From Halolamina rubra (GTDB taxonomy: Archaea; Halobacteriota; Halobacteria; Halobacteriales; Haloferacaceae), in the NCBI RefSeq assembly GCF_000739555.1, contig NZ_BBJN01000042.1, positions 1 through 34,112 of the forward strand: a stretch of 34,112 bases of DNA, read 5' to 3'. Shown here piece after piece: positions 1-8,205 of this stretch. A program made the position numbers and the translations under genes. The number at the start of each line of letters is the position of its first letter. Position 1 is the stretch's first letter. The notes beneath the pieces were generated by a model. The model searched no databases. It was given only the letters and a program-made list of their open reading frames with translations, and was not told the DNA's origin.

Positions 1-641
1 AGGATCTGGGCCTGGATCGTCACGTCCAGCGCCGTCGTCGGCTCGTCACAGATCAGCAGGTCGGGGTCGCAGGCCAGCGCCATCGCGATCACCGCGCGCT
101 GGCGCATCCCGCCGGAGAACTCGTGTGGGTACTCGGACACGCGTCGGGCGGCGTCGGGGATCCCCACGTCCTCCAGCAGCTCGATCGCCTTCTCGGTGGC
201 GTCCATTCCGGAGAGCCCGCGGTGCAGCGAGAGCGCCTCCTCGATCTGGTTGCCGACGGTGTAGACGGGGTTGAGCGTCGACAGCGGGTCCTGGAACACC
301 ATCGCGACGCCGCCGCCGCGGACGCGCTCGTACTCCTTCTCGCTCAGTCCCGTGAGCTCGCGGCCGTCGAACCGGATCGAGCTGTCGGGCAGGAGCTCGC
401 CCGGCGAGTCGACCAGCCCCATGATCGAGCGCGCGGTGACGGACTTGCCCGACCCGGACTCGCCGACGAGCCCCAGCGTCTCCCCCTCGGCGATGCCGAA
501 GGAGATGCCGTCGACGGCGCGGATCGTCTCGCGCTCGGTGTGGAACACCGTTCCGAGGTTCTCGACCTCGAGCAGGCGGTCGTCGATCGCCTCCGCAGCG
601 GCGCCGGCGTCGGCGTCCGGCCGCGGCGAGTCGGCCGCCAT
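1..641 (-). CDS. Peptide/solute ABC transporter ATP-binding protein (DppD/OppD family), partial
   Basis: This is the ATPase subunit that powers an Opp/Dpp-type importer at the inner face of the membrane. About 213 N-terminal residues are visible and the C-terminus lies beyond the window's left edge. In order it shows a Walker A motif GESGSGKS, a Q-loop ([11 protein letters not shown]), the ABC signature SGGMRQR and Walker [13 protein letters not shown]. The start ATG overlaps the stop of the upstream permease gene (TGATG), so the two are translationally coupled. The N-terminal ~20 residues are Ala/Asp-rich and precede the conserved domain. The family assignment is firm. The substrate (peptide, dipeptide, nickel or sugar) cannot be read from the ATPase. 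Confidence 0.93.
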   Translation of the reverse strand, partial: MAADSPRPDADAGAAAEAIDDRLLEVENLGTVFHTERETIRAVDGISFGIAEGETLGLVGESGSGKSVTARSIMGLVDSPGELLPDSSIRFDGRELTGLSEKEYERVRGGGVAMVFQDPLSTLNPVYTVGNQIEEALSLHRGLSGMDATEKAIELLEDVGIPDAARRVSEYPHEFSGGMRQRAVIAMALACDPDLLICDEPTTALDVTIQAQI

Positions 642-2104
642 CAGGCACCACCCCCTGCGGCCGCGGTCTGGTCCTGTTGGCCGGTGTCGACGTCGCTCTG
701 GGGGTCGATCGCGTCGCGGATCCCGTCACCCAGCGCGTTGAACCCGGTGACGACAATCACGATCAGGATGCCGGGGAGCAGCGAGATGTGCCACGACGGC
801 GTGGCGACGTACGGCTGGCCCGCGCTGACGGCGCGTCCCCACTCCGGCGTGGGGGCGTTGATCCCCAGGCCGAGGAAGGAGAGGCCCGCGACGCCGATGA
901 TGACGCCCCCGAGCGTGAGCGAGGCGTAGATCAGCAGGTAGCCCACGACGTAGGGGAGCATGTGTTTCCGCATCGTGACCGACGGTCGCTGGCCGAAGCT
1001 CTTGGCGGCGTCGACCCACTCCCGTTCGGACACCTGCAACGCCGGGCCACGCACCGCGCGCCAGAGCCCCGGCCAGCCCGTGAGCCCGAACAGCAGGGCG
1101 AGCACGAGCCCCCCGTTGTAGAGGTTCGCGAGCCACGTCCCAGAGAGCACGAAGGAGGCGAGCATGATCACGAGCAGCTGGGGCATCGCCTGGATCGAGT
1201 CGCTGGTGATCACGATCCCGAGGTCGACCAGCCCCTTGTAGTACGCCGTTGCGAGCGCGAACACCACGGCGGCGCCGCCCGCGAGCACGAGGCTGAGGAC
1301 GCCGATGAACAGCGACACCCGCGCCCCGGCCGCCATGAAGGTGAACAGGTCCTTCCCGCTCGGCAGCGTGCCGAACGGGTGGAAGCGGTCGTACTGGTCG
1401 TAGCTCAGCGGGCCGACGTTCTCGCCGCCCTGCCCGCGGGACTGGGACTCGCCGTTGGCGTCGCCGACGTAGATCTCCTCGACGCTCCCGGTCTCCTCGC
1501 TGAAGTACTCGACCGAGTGGAGGTACGGGTCGGCGATGTTGGCCTCGACGGTCGTCGGCCCCAGCGCCGGCGCGAACACCGCGAGCACGACGAACGAGAA
1601 GATGATCGCGAGCCCGAACAGCCCCCAGGAGTGGTTGCGGAAGCGCCCGACCATGTCGTCGACGGGCGCCCAGTCGGCGTGGCGGTAGTTGTCGCGGTAG
1701 ACGAGGTAGCTCCACCAGCCGACGAGCAGCCAGACGAACCCGTAGGCGTAGATCAGGGCGACCCGGAGCAGCCACGCGGCCGCCGGGGAGAGCCCGAGGA
1801 ACGTGTTCTCCCACTCGCCGGAGGGGAGCTGGTAGCCGCCGTTGGGGATCACGTCACGGGAGAGCAGCGTCGGGAGGCCGGCGAGCGCGTCGCCGACGCC
1901 CGCGAGCGTCGCCGCGACCCCCTGGAGGAACCCCGGGAGCGCGGCGCCGACGGCCTCCCAGGGGAGGCTCATCACGAGGCTGGCGAGCGCGCCGAACTCG
2001 ACGGCGACCAGCGCGGCCACGACCGCGAGCACCCGCAGCGCGGGCGCGGGCTCGTCGGCCAGCCGCTCGCGCAGCGTCGCGTCCTCGTCCTCGACGACGC
2101 TCAT
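641..2104 (-). CDS. Peptide/solute ABC transporter permease (DppC/OppC family) with long N-terminal extension
   Basis: This is a membrane subunit of the Opp/Dpp-type importer, 487 aa. The C-terminal ~250 residues form the usual BPD_transp_1 domain, including the EAA-type loop that contacts the ATPase ([20 protein letters not shown]). DppC proteins are usually near 300 aa. Here about 150 extra residues precede the core and carry further hydrophobic segments (around residues 22-47 and 108-135). A long non-membrane insert rich in Glu, Gly and Ser then separates the TM at about 160-180 from the next. The start ATG overlaps the stop of the upstream permease gene as ATGA. The function is firm; the role of the extension is unknown. 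Confidence 0.93.
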   Translation of the reverse strand: MSVVEDEDATLRERLADEPAPALRVLAVVAALVAVEFGALASLVMSLPWEAVGAALPGFLQGVAATLAGVGDALAGLPTLLSRDVIPNGGYQLPSGEWENTFLGLSPAAAWLLRVALIYAYGFVWLLVGWWSYLVYRDNYRHADWAPVDDMVGRFRNHSWGLFGLAIIFSFVVLAVFAPALGPTTVEANIADPYLHSVEYFSEETGSVEEIYVGDANGESQSRGQGGENVGPLSYDQYDRFHPFGTLPSGKDLFTFMAAGARVSLFIGVLSLVLAGGAAVVFALATAYYKGLVDLGIVITSDSIQAMPQLLVIMLASFVLSGTWLANLYNGGLVLALLFGLTGWPGLWRAVRGPALQVSEREWVDAAKSFGQRPSVTMRKHMLPYVVGYLLIYASLTLGGVIIGVAGLSFLGLGINAPTPEWGRAVSAGQPYVATPSWHISLLPGILIVIVVTGFNALGDGIRDAIDPQSDVDTGQQDQTAAAGGGA

Positions 2105-3117
2105 GCGCCCTCACCCCCGTAGCCCACGCGGGGATCGATCAGCGTGTACAGCAGGTCCTGGAGGATGTTGATCCCCACCGAGAGCAGGATGAAGAAGAAC
2201 ATCAGCGAGCCCACGAGCGGCAGGTCCGCGTTGATCGTCGCCGCGTAGAACAGGTAGCCCAGCCCGTTGATGCTGAACACCGTCTCGACGAGCACGCTGC
2301 CGCCGAGCAGGAGGAACGCCTCGCCGGTGATGATCGGCACCAGCGGGATCAGCGCGTTCCGGAACACGTGCTTGTAGACGATCTTCCGGCCGGGGACGCC
2401 CTTCGCGCGGGCGGTCTCGACGTAGTTCTCGTTTTTCGTCTCCAGCACCGCGGTCCGGCCGATCCGCATCTCGTTGCCCATCGACGCCGAGCCGAGCACG
2501 AGCGCCGCCGGCAGCGTCGCCTTGAACGCCGCGAGGAAGTTCGAGGGCCGCCAGAGTTCGGCGAGCTCCGGCGGCGTGACGATGTTCGTCTCGACCAGCC
2601 ACGACTCCCACTGGAAGCCGAACAGCTGCTCGGACTGGGTCAGCACCGCGACGAGGATCACCGCCAGCCAGAAGTTGGGCATCGCCCGCCAGACGATGCC
2701 GCCGAAGGAGGCGACGTAGTCGCTCAGCGTGTTGGGGTTGAGGCCGGCGTAGAAGCCGAGGGGAAGGCCGACGAACAGCGGGAGCATCACCGACCAGAAG
2801 CCGAGCCAGATCGTTCGCGGCGCGTAGACGCCGATGAGCTCCCACACCGGACGCCCGCGGTTGACGACCCACGAGTAGCCGAACTGCAGCGTGAACAGGT
2901 CGCGGAGGTAGTCGACGTACTGGAGCCAGAGCGGTTGGTCGAGGCCCAGGCTCCGGCGCACGGACTGGTACGCCTCGGTGTCGCCCGACGCCCCGATCAC
3001 CGCCGCCGCCGGGTCGATCGGTCCCATCCGGAGGATCACGAACGTGATGGTGGTCCCGAAGAAGACGATAGGGATCATCAGGAGGACCCTGCGCGCGAAG
3101 TAGCTCCAGCGACTCAT
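2101..3117 (-). CDS. Peptide/solute ABC transporter permease (DppB/OppB family)
   Basis: This is the partner membrane subunit, 338 aa from the chosen start. It opens with the typical first helix (YFARRVLLMIPIVFFGTTITF) and has a BPD_transp_1 core with the EAA loop (ETARAKGVPGRKIVYKHVFR). It ends ...LIDPRVGYGG, characteristic of DppB. An ATG 15 nt further upstream (3132) is also in frame. I prefer 3117 because a TATA-like box on this strand (3143-3150) sits about 29 nt before it, the spacing for leaderless transcripts, and is too close to 3132. It is first of a three-gene operon (B, C, D) and diverges from the binding-protein gene. Confidence 0.92.
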   Translation of the reverse strand: MSRWSYFARRVLLMIPIVFFGTTITFVILRMGPIDPAAAVIGASGDTEAYQSVRRSLGLDQPLWLQYVDYLRDLFTLQFGYSWVVNRGRPVWELIGVYAPRTIWLGFWSVMLPLFVGLPLGFYAGLNPNTLSDYVASFGGIVWRAMPNFWLAVILVAVLTQSEQLFGFQWESWLVETNIVTPPELAELWRPSNFLAAFKATLPAALVLGSASMGNEMRIGRTAVLETKNENYVETARAKGVPGRKIVYKHVFRNALIPLVPIITGEAFLLLGGSVLVETVFSINGLGYLFYAATINADLPLVGSLMFFFILLSVGINILQDLLYTLIDPRVGYGGEGA

Positions 3118-3142
3118 TCTTTGTGGGTCCATTCGGGCGCCC

Positions 3143-3150
3143 GTTAATAC
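3143..3150 (-). promoter_or_regulatory. TATA-like box for the dppB-C-D operon
   Basis: Minus strand GTATTAAC, centred about 29 nt upstream of the ATG at 3117, matches the spacing for a leaderless haloarchaeal transcript. It supports the shorter permease start. Confidence 0.45.
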
Positions 3151-3227
3151 GTCTTCCCCAACCTCCGCGCTTCGCGGCGCCGTTACGTGTTTCTAACCAA
3201 CAGTTCGCCCGCGAAACCACCGCAACA

Positions 3228-3234
3228 CCTAACC
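3228..3234 (+). promoter_or_regulatory. TATA-like box for the binding-protein gene
   Basis: CCTAACC is centred 26 nt before the ATG at 3257, in a lower-G+C stretch. It fits a leaderless start at 3257 and argues against the in-frame TTG at 3236. Confidence 0.35.
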
Positions 3235-3256
3235 GTTGTCTCAAACAGGAACCGGT

Positions 3257-5110
3257 ATGGCTGAATCAGACGGACTGCAACGACGGCAGTTCCTCAAGGC
3301 GACTGGCGGGCTGGCGGGCGCGGGAGCGCTCGCGGGCTGTACCGACGGCGGCGAGGAGACGCCCCCGGACGAGCTGGGGACCGACACGCCGACCGAAACC
3401 GAGGCGAGCGACGACGACACGCCGGCCGGCGGCGACGACCAGACGACGCTCCGGCTCATCAACGAGTCGGCGAACACGCTCGACCCGGTGGCGACCGTCC
3501 TCACGACGGAGGCTGTGAAGGTCGCCCAGATGTTCGACGGGCTCGTCACCAAACCCCACGGCAGCGCCGACGTGACGAACGCGATCGCCGAGAGCGTCGA
3601 CGTCTCCGACGACGGGACGGTGTACACGTTCTCGCTGCGGGAGAACGTCGTCGCGCACAACGGCGACGAGGTCACCGCCGACGCCGTCGTCTACTCCTGG
3701 GAGCGACTGGCCGGCTCCAGCAACTCCACCTCCGACTACGTGCTGTTGGGCGACCTCGGCGTCGAACACGAGACCGACGACGAGGGGAACTACGTCCCCG
3801 GCAGCCTCGCGGTCGAGGCCGTCGACGAGTACACGGTCGAGGTGACGCTCTCCTCGCCGTACTACGCCGGCATCGACATCATGGCCGACTCCTCGTTCGT
3901 CATCCTCCCCGAGGGGATCGTCGGCGACATCGACGGCTACGACGGCGAGATGGCGTACGACGAGTTCACCAGCGCCCCCGTCGGCACCGGCCCCTTCGAG
4001 TTCGAGAACTGGAGCCCCGACAACGAGGCGTCGGTCGTCGCGTTCGACGACTACTACGGCGACGAGCCGAACATCGACCGGGTCCACTGGCAGGTGCTGG
4101 CCGACCCCAACGCGCAGTTCAACTACGCGATGAACCGGAACGTCGACGCGTTCCCGATCCCGAACGCGCAGTACGACCCGGGGAAGGTCAGCGTCGAGGA
4201 GACCGACGACATCGGCCGGCAGATCGGCACGTACGGGCCGCTGCAGAACGACGAGACCGCCGACTACCTCCGCATCGCGGGGCTCTCGACCAGCTTCATG
4301 CTGTTCAACACGAACAGCGTGATCGAGCCCGCGCGGAAGGCGGTCGCGTACGTGATGAACCACGAGGAGCTCGCCGACGACGCGTACAAGGGCCGTCAGA
4401 CGCCGGGCTACCACATGACGCCGAAGTCGCTGTGGCCGGGCGGCCCGGAGGCCGCCGAGGAGCACGCCCGCGAGAACTACCCCTACGGCTACAACGAGTC
4501 CGACATCGAGTCGGCCCGCCAGCTGATGGAGGAGGCCGGCTACAGTCAGGACGACCCCTACGAGTTCGAGATCATCAACACCCCCGGCTCGACGAACGAC
4601 CAGATCGCGGGGAACCTGCGCGACCAGCTCTCGGCCGCCCACATCGATCTCACGATCAACACCGCGGAGTTCTCGACGCTGCTCGACCGGGAGTTCGCGG
4701 GCAACCGCGACTCCGGGCTCGGCTCCTGGGGGATGGCGTGGGCCGACCCGATGAACGTGCTCGCGCTGCTGTACCCGCCGAACACGCAGACCACCAACAA
4801 CGAGGGCGTCGAGGCGCCGCCGCTGGTGGGGCTGAACTGGACCGAGACCGACGCCTCCCAGCGCGCCCGCGAGGCCTGGGAGACGATGCAGAACAACAAG
4901 CGCGACACCGAGGAGGACCGCCAGGCCCGCGCCGACGCGATCCGCAAGCTCGAGGAGGCCAACTGGGAGGACTGCGCGCTGATCAACTACGGCTACCCGG
5001 CCAACGAGCGGTTCAGCTACGACTGGGTCGACATGCCGCTGTTCGGCCAGCTCGGCGCGCTCGGGAAGTACAGCGACGTCGAGATCGACACGGACGCACA
5101 GCCCAACTGA
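3257..5110 (+). CDS. ABC transporter substrate-binding lipoprotein (SBP family 5, DppA/OppA type)
   Basis: This is the extracellular binding component of the importer encoded divergently at 1-3117. It has 617 aa from ATG 3257. The N-terminus has a twin-arginine motif (QRRQFLKATGG) and an Ala-Gly-Cys lipobox (ALAGC), so it should be exported folded by Tat and lipid-anchored. A Thr/Glu/Asp-rich linker follows, then the SBP_bac_5 domain (RLINESANTLDPVATVLT... and the conserved block around GTGPFEFENW). A T-run (CTTTT, about 5121-5125) just after the stop could terminate it. The gene pairing makes an operational importer very likely. The ligand is probably a peptide, but this is inferred from family only. 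Confidence 0.94.
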   Translation: MAESDGLQRRQFLKATGGLAGAGALAGCTDGGEETPPDELGTDTPTETEASDDDTPAGGDDQTTLRLINESANTLDPVATVLTTEAVKVAQMFDGLVTKPHGSADVTNAIAESVDVSDDGTVYTFSLRENVVAHNGDEVTADAVVYSWERLAGSSNSTSDYVLLGDLGVEHETDDEGNYVPGSLAVEAVDEYTVEVTLSSPYYAGIDIMADSSFVILPEGIVGDIDGYDGEMAYDEFTSAPVGTGPFEFENWSPDNEASVVAFDDYYGDEPNIDRVHWQVLADPNAQFNYAMNRNVDAFPIPNAQYDPGKVSVEETDDIGRQIGTYGPLQNDETADYLRIAGLSTSFMLFNTNSVIEPARKAVAYVMNHEELADDAYKGRQTPGYHMTPKSLWPGGPEAAEEHARENYPYGYNESDIESARQLMEEAGYSQDDPYEFEIINTPGSTNDQIAGNLRDQLSAAHIDLTINTAEFSTLLDREFAGNRDSGLGSWGMAWADPMNVLALLYPPNTQTTNNEGVEAPPLVGLNWTETDASQRAREAWETMQNNKRDTEEDRQARADAIRKLEEANWEDCALINYGYPANERFSYDWVDMPLFGQLGALGKYSDVEIDTDAQPN

Positions 5111-5118
5111 TCGGGCTC

Positions 5119-5126
5119 CCCTTTTA
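5119..5126 (+). terminator. Short T-run after the binding-protein gene
   Basis: CCCTTTTA follows the stop at 5110 in an otherwise G+C-rich convergent gap of 30 nt. Short T-runs end archaeal transcripts, so this is a plausible but weak terminator. Confidence 0.3.
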
Positions 5127-5140
5127 GAAACCGACCGCCG

Positions 5141-5485
5141 CTACTCCGACTCGCGTTCGGCCAGGATCTCCTCGACGACCGCCTCTGGCCGGTTGGCGAG
5201 CACGCGCACCGCGGCGTCGTGGAACTCCCGGCCGGTCACGTCGCGAACGTCGTGCTCGCGTCGCAGCAGCATCTCCACCTCGAACTCCGCGTCCTCGAGC
5301 GTCTCGAGGGTCTCCGGGCGGACGTAGATGCTCTTGGCGGTGGTGGCGTCGAACTCGAAGGCGGGGCCGCCGGCGTCGTCGCCCTCGTCGGCGTCCGCGT
5401 CGTCGGGCGGCTCCGCCGCGTCGTCGGCGTCGTCGACGCCCTCGTCCGCGTCCGAGAGGCCGGCGAACCGGTTGTCGTCAGGCAT
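5141..5485 (-). CDS. Small acidic ParA-associated protein
   Basis: This 114-aa protein is encoded immediately after parA, its start overlapping the parA stop by 8 nt (translational coupling). The N-terminal ~45 residues are almost entirely Asp, Glu, Ala and Gly and look disordered. The C-terminal ~65 residues are predicted helical and more conserved-looking (AKSIYVRPETLETLEDAEFE, then VLANRPEAVVEEILAERE). No ParB-type helix-turn-helix or CTPase motif is visible. By position it is the candidate partner, adaptor or regulator of the ParA ATPase. I do not recognise a characterised function. Confidence 0.8.
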   Translation of the reverse strand: MPDDNRFAGLSDADEGVDDADDAAEPPDDADADEGDDAGGPAFEFDATTAKSIYVRPETLETLEDAEFEVEMLLRREHDVRDVTGREFHDAAVRVLANRPEAVVEEILAERESE

Positions 5486-6290
5486 CGTTCTCCACGATCT
5501 CCGCGAGTTGGTCGAGTCTGTCGAGCATGTCGTTGTCAGGGTCGTACTCCCGGAGCGTCTCTCCGTCCCGCCACGCGCGGCTGAACGCGATGCGGTGGCG
5601 GATCCCCGGCCCCGGGGAGTCGGGGTCGTCGAACTCGTCGGACCGGCAGAACTCCGGGAGGTGCTCCTCGAACGGCGAGTCCTCCAGGTCCTCGATGATG
5701 CGTCGCTCCTCGTTGTTGCCCGAGAGGTCGTTGGGCACGACCGCGAGCAGCTCCAGGTCCACCTCGTTCCGGATGGGGACGACCTGCTGGTCCCACATGC
5801 GCTCGAAGCCGCTGACGCTGGGCTCGCTCATCAGCAGCGGGACGATCACGCTGCCGGTGCCGATAAGCGCCGCGTCCGAGAGCGGCCCCAGGCTCGGCGG
5901 CGAGTCGACGACGATGTAGTCGTACTCGTCGTCGAGCAGCGGCTCGACGATCCGCCGGCGCACCCAGAGCATCCCGAACGTGGAGTTGCGGACCCGCTCG
6001 GCGATCTCGTCGAGATCCACGTGGGCCGGCAGCACGTCGAACCCGTCGCGCTCGACGACGACCGCCGTCGCGTCGACGGGGTCGTCGTCGGTGAGCAGGT
6101 CGCCGACGTGGGGGCTGTCGCGCTCGTAGGCGTCCTTCAGGCCGACGCCCTCCGTGGCGTTGCCCTGCTGGTCGAGATCGACCAGCAGCACGTCGTGACC
6201 CCGGACCGCGAGCGCGTCGGCGAGGTTGATGGCGACGGTGGTCTTGCCGACGCCGCCTTTCTGGAGCGAGACGCTGACCGCCCGCCCCAT
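5478..6290 (-). CDS. parA: ParA/Soj-family partitioning ATPase
   Basis: This 270-aa P-loop ATPase belongs to the ParA/MinD superfamily, which uses ATP-driven dimerisation on DNA or membrane to position chromosomes, plasmids or other cargo. It has the deviant Walker A motif KGGVGKTT near residues 13-20, with the signature Lys, then a switch I region (LVDLDQQGNAT) and a Walker A' segment (YIVVDSPPSLG). The start MGRAVSVS was chosen because the deviant Walker motif normally lies 10-15 residues from the start. The upstream in-frame sequence lacks family character and crosses the promoter region. No ParB gene is present; the overlapping small acidic gene takes that position. Confidence 0.93.
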   Translation of the reverse strand: MGRAVSVSLQKGGVGKTTVAINLADALAVRGHDVLLVDLDQQGNATEGVGLKDAYERDSPHVGDLLTDDDPVDATAVVVERDGFDVLPAHVDLDEIAERVRNSTFGMLWVRRRIVEPLLDDEYDYIVVDSPPSLGPLSDAALIGTGSVIVPLLMSEPSVSGFERMWDQQVVPIRNEVDLELLAVVPNDLSGNNEERRIIEDLEDSPFEEHLPEFCRSDEFDDPDSPGPGIRHRIAFSRAWRDGETLREYDPDNDMLDRLDQLAEIVENDA

Positions 6291-6659
6291 CAGGCAGCCA
6301 CCTCGCTGCCTCGCTCGGCCCGACGCCCCCTTCGCACGGCTGCAGCGTCCGGAAGCATACGTTCGAGCCTCCGGCGGCGACCACTTAAGAGTTCTCACGA
6401 TGCGTGGACGGTCGATACACGTTGAACAGTTCAGAATTTCCAGAAATTCTGTTGATGATCCGTGTCGACCCGTGGCCGGCCGTTCGTTCACCACGCTCGC
6501 CCGCGAATCCAGCGGGGAGACACGGTCCACGGGCCGGATTCGCCGCCCGAGCGGGGTCACAGCCGATCCGGCGTTCGAGGCGCTCACGCCGCCGGATTCC
6601 GCGGCGTACACGCTAACCTGTGCTTTTTACCGACCCCGGTGTTCGCTCCGTCCAACTGA
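6291..6659. promoter_or_regulatory. Divergent control region between parA and the exchanger gene
   Basis: This stretch of 369 nt holds no convincing gene; the short open frames across it lack family character. It contains a 20-bp palindrome, a TATA-like CTTAAG on the parA side (6384-6389, giving a leader of roughly 70 nt), and a TATA-like CTTTTTAC (6623-6630) about 34 nt before the exchanger ATG. Its middle is distinctly A+T-richer than the flanking genes. Confidence 0.55.
6432..6451. promoter_or_regulatory. Perfect 20-bp palindrome upstream of parA
   Basis: The arms CAGAATTTC (6432-6440) and GAAATTCTG (6443-6451) are perfect 9-bp inverted repeats around a CA spacer. They sit about 45 bp upstream of the parA TATA-like box. 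Such an A+T-rich dyad in a G+C-rich genome is a candidate operator or a parS-like binding site. Its function is inferred only. Confidence 0.5.
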
Positions 6660-7991
6660 ATGAACCCGAGAAAGCTCGCAGTGCTCGTCGCCGCAACGAT
6701 ACTGACCCTCCCCTGGCTCGGCGGGTGGCTGACCGGGAGCGCCCACGGGCTGTCGGCGGGGCCGACCGTCGCCGTCGCCGGCGTCGGGATCCTGGGCGCG
6801 TCCTTCCTCTTGACGTGGGGCGCCGAGACCGCGGAGAAGGACGTGCCGCGGGCGTTCGCCATCGCCGTGCTCGCGGTGCTCGCGGTCGCCCCGGAGTACG
6901 CCGTCGACGCGCTGTACGCCTGGCAGGCGGGCGTGAACGCCGGCACGCCCGCGGGCGTCGAGGCCGGCAACCTCGCCGTCGCGAACATGACCGGCGCGAA
7001 CCGCATCCTGATCGGGATCGGCTGGGCCGGCATCGCCCTGTTCACCGTCTACCGCGCCGGCGCCGGGATGGACCCCGCGGTGAGGGAGCGCGACGGGTTC
7101 CTGAAAAACGCCGTCTCGCTCGACCGGGACATCAGCCTCGAGATCGCGTTCCTGCTGGCGGCGACGCTGTGGGCCTTTCTCGTCCCGCTGGGTGCGGGGA
7201 TCGACGTGTTCGACATGGCGTTTCTCGTGGGGCTCTACGTGCTCTACATCGGCGTCGTCCTCCGGGGCGAGCCCGAGGAGGACGTGCAACACGTCGGCGT
7301 CCCGGCGATGCTGGGGCGGATCCCCAACCCGTTCCGCGCGCTGACGGTGATCGCGCTGTTCCTGTTCTCCGGGCTGATCATCTTCACCGCCGTCGAGCCG
7401 TTCGCCCACAGCCTCGAACTGCTGGGCGAGGACATCGGCGTCCCCTCGTTCTTCATGATCCAGTGGATCGCGCCGCTGGCCTCCGAGTCGCCGGAGCTGA
7501 TCGTCGTCGTCGTGCTGGTGCGGAAGGCGCGCTCGACGGCCGGGTTCAACGCGCTCATCTCCTCGAAGCTGAACCAGTGGACCCTGCTGATCGGGACGCT
7601 GGTCGTCGTCCACTCGATCGCGCTCGGGGAGTACGGCGCGCTGGCGTTCGACGCCAAGCAGGCCGCCGAGATCTGGATCACCGCCGCCCAGTCGCTGTTC
7701 GCCATCGCGCTGATCCTCAACTTCGAGATCGACGTGCGCGAGGCGATCCTCCTGCTCGCCCTGTTCCTCTCGCAGGTGGTGCTCGAGTTCCTCGCGCTCC
7801 GGGAGATCGTCCACCTGCCGATCACGGAGATCCAGCTGCTCCACCTGTTCACGGCGACGTACGTGCTGCTCGCGCTCGGCCTGTTCGTCACCCGGAGCGG
7901 GCAGCTGGTCCGGCTCGTGCGCGATACGCGGCAGATTCTCCGGAGCGCCGTCCACGGGAACCCCGAGGAGCACCCGTTCAGCGAGGATTGA
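6660..7991 (+). CDS. Sodium/calcium exchanger-family membrane protein
   Basis: This 443-aa integral membrane antiporter of the Na+/Ca2+ exchanger (CaCA) type has about 10-11 hydrophobic helices. The two inverted alpha-repeats are recognisable. The first contains APEYAVDAL and the polar ANMTGANRILIGIG segment. The second contains ASESPELIVVVVLVRKA followed by FNALISSKLNQWTLLIGTL. The SPE and N-x-x-x-N type residues in these repeats line the ion site in characterised members. The N-terminus MNPRKLAVLVAATILT is a direct first helix. Its role would be Ca2+ or other cation extrusion coupled to Na+, sensible in a halophile, but the transported ion is inferred. Confidence 0.88.
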   Translation: MNPRKLAVLVAATILTLPWLGGWLTGSAHGLSAGPTVAVAGVGILGASFLLTWGAETAEKDVPRAFAIAVLAVLAVAPEYAVDALYAWQAGVNAGTPAGVEAGNLAVANMTGANRILIGIGWAGIALFTVYRAGAGMDPAVRERDGFLKNAVSLDRDISLEIAFLLAATLWAFLVPLGAGIDVFDMAFLVGLYVLYIGVVLRGEPEEDVQHVGVPAMLGRIPNPFRALTVIALFLFSGLIIFTAVEPFAHSLELLGEDIGVPSFFMIQWIAPLASESPELIVVVVLVRKARSTAGFNALISSKLNQWTLLIGTLVVVHSIALGEYGALAFDAKQAAEIWITAAQSLFAIALILNFEIDVREAILLLALFLSQVVLEFLALREIVHLPITEIQLLHLFTATYVLLALGLFVTRSGQLVRLVRDTRQILRSAVHGNPEEHPFSED

Positions 7992-8150
7992 TCTCGTCGG
8001 CGCGCGGTCAGCCGACGAGGACGACTGAGCGTCGCGGCGTTCGTCTGCCGCGACGGACGACTGATCTGTCCGGCGCCGGTCGGCCGGACAGGACGACTGA
8101 TCCTCGAGGCATCCAACTGCCCCGCTGACCACCTTCGGACCGCCGACTGA
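7983..8150 (+). repeat. Tandem array of three compensated hairpins joined by GACGACTGA linkers
   Basis: Three units of 36-37 bp each contain a perfect 9-bp stem with an 8-9 nt loop. Arms: 7993-8001/8011-8019 (CTCGTCGGC), 8030-8038/8047-8055 (CGTCGCGGC) and 8066-8074/8083-8091 (CTGTCCGGC). Each hairpin is followed by the identical linker GACGACTGA (8020-8028, 8056-8064, 8092-8100). A 7/9 match to the linker precedes the array and contains the exchanger stop codon (7983-7991). An 8/9 match ends it (8142-8150) after a decayed fourth unit. The stems differ in sequence yet each pairs perfectly. It resembles a REP-like or structured-RNA element between two same-strand genes. Confidence 0.8.
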
Positions 8151-8172
8151 CCCACAGATCGGCCGGGGGGCG

Positions 8173-8182
8173 TACGTTTTTC
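8173..8182 (+). promoter_or_regulatory. TATA-like box for the S9 peptidase gene
   Basis: TACGTTTTTC is centred about 29 nt before the GTG at 8206, which supports that start and a leaderless transcript. Confidence 0.4.
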
Positions 8183-8205
8183 ATCACTCGGCTCACACTC
8201 CGCCC

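Noticed and set aside
7993..8100. CRISPR array
   Set aside because: Units are directly adjacent hairpins with variable stems and an only 9-bp constant linker; there are no spacer-like segments and no cas genes.
6627..8132. A 501-codon open frame antisense to the exchanger gene and array
   Set aside because: It mirrors a well-supported transporter, shows Arg/Gln/Asp-biased shadow composition, and long antisense open frames are expected at this G+C.
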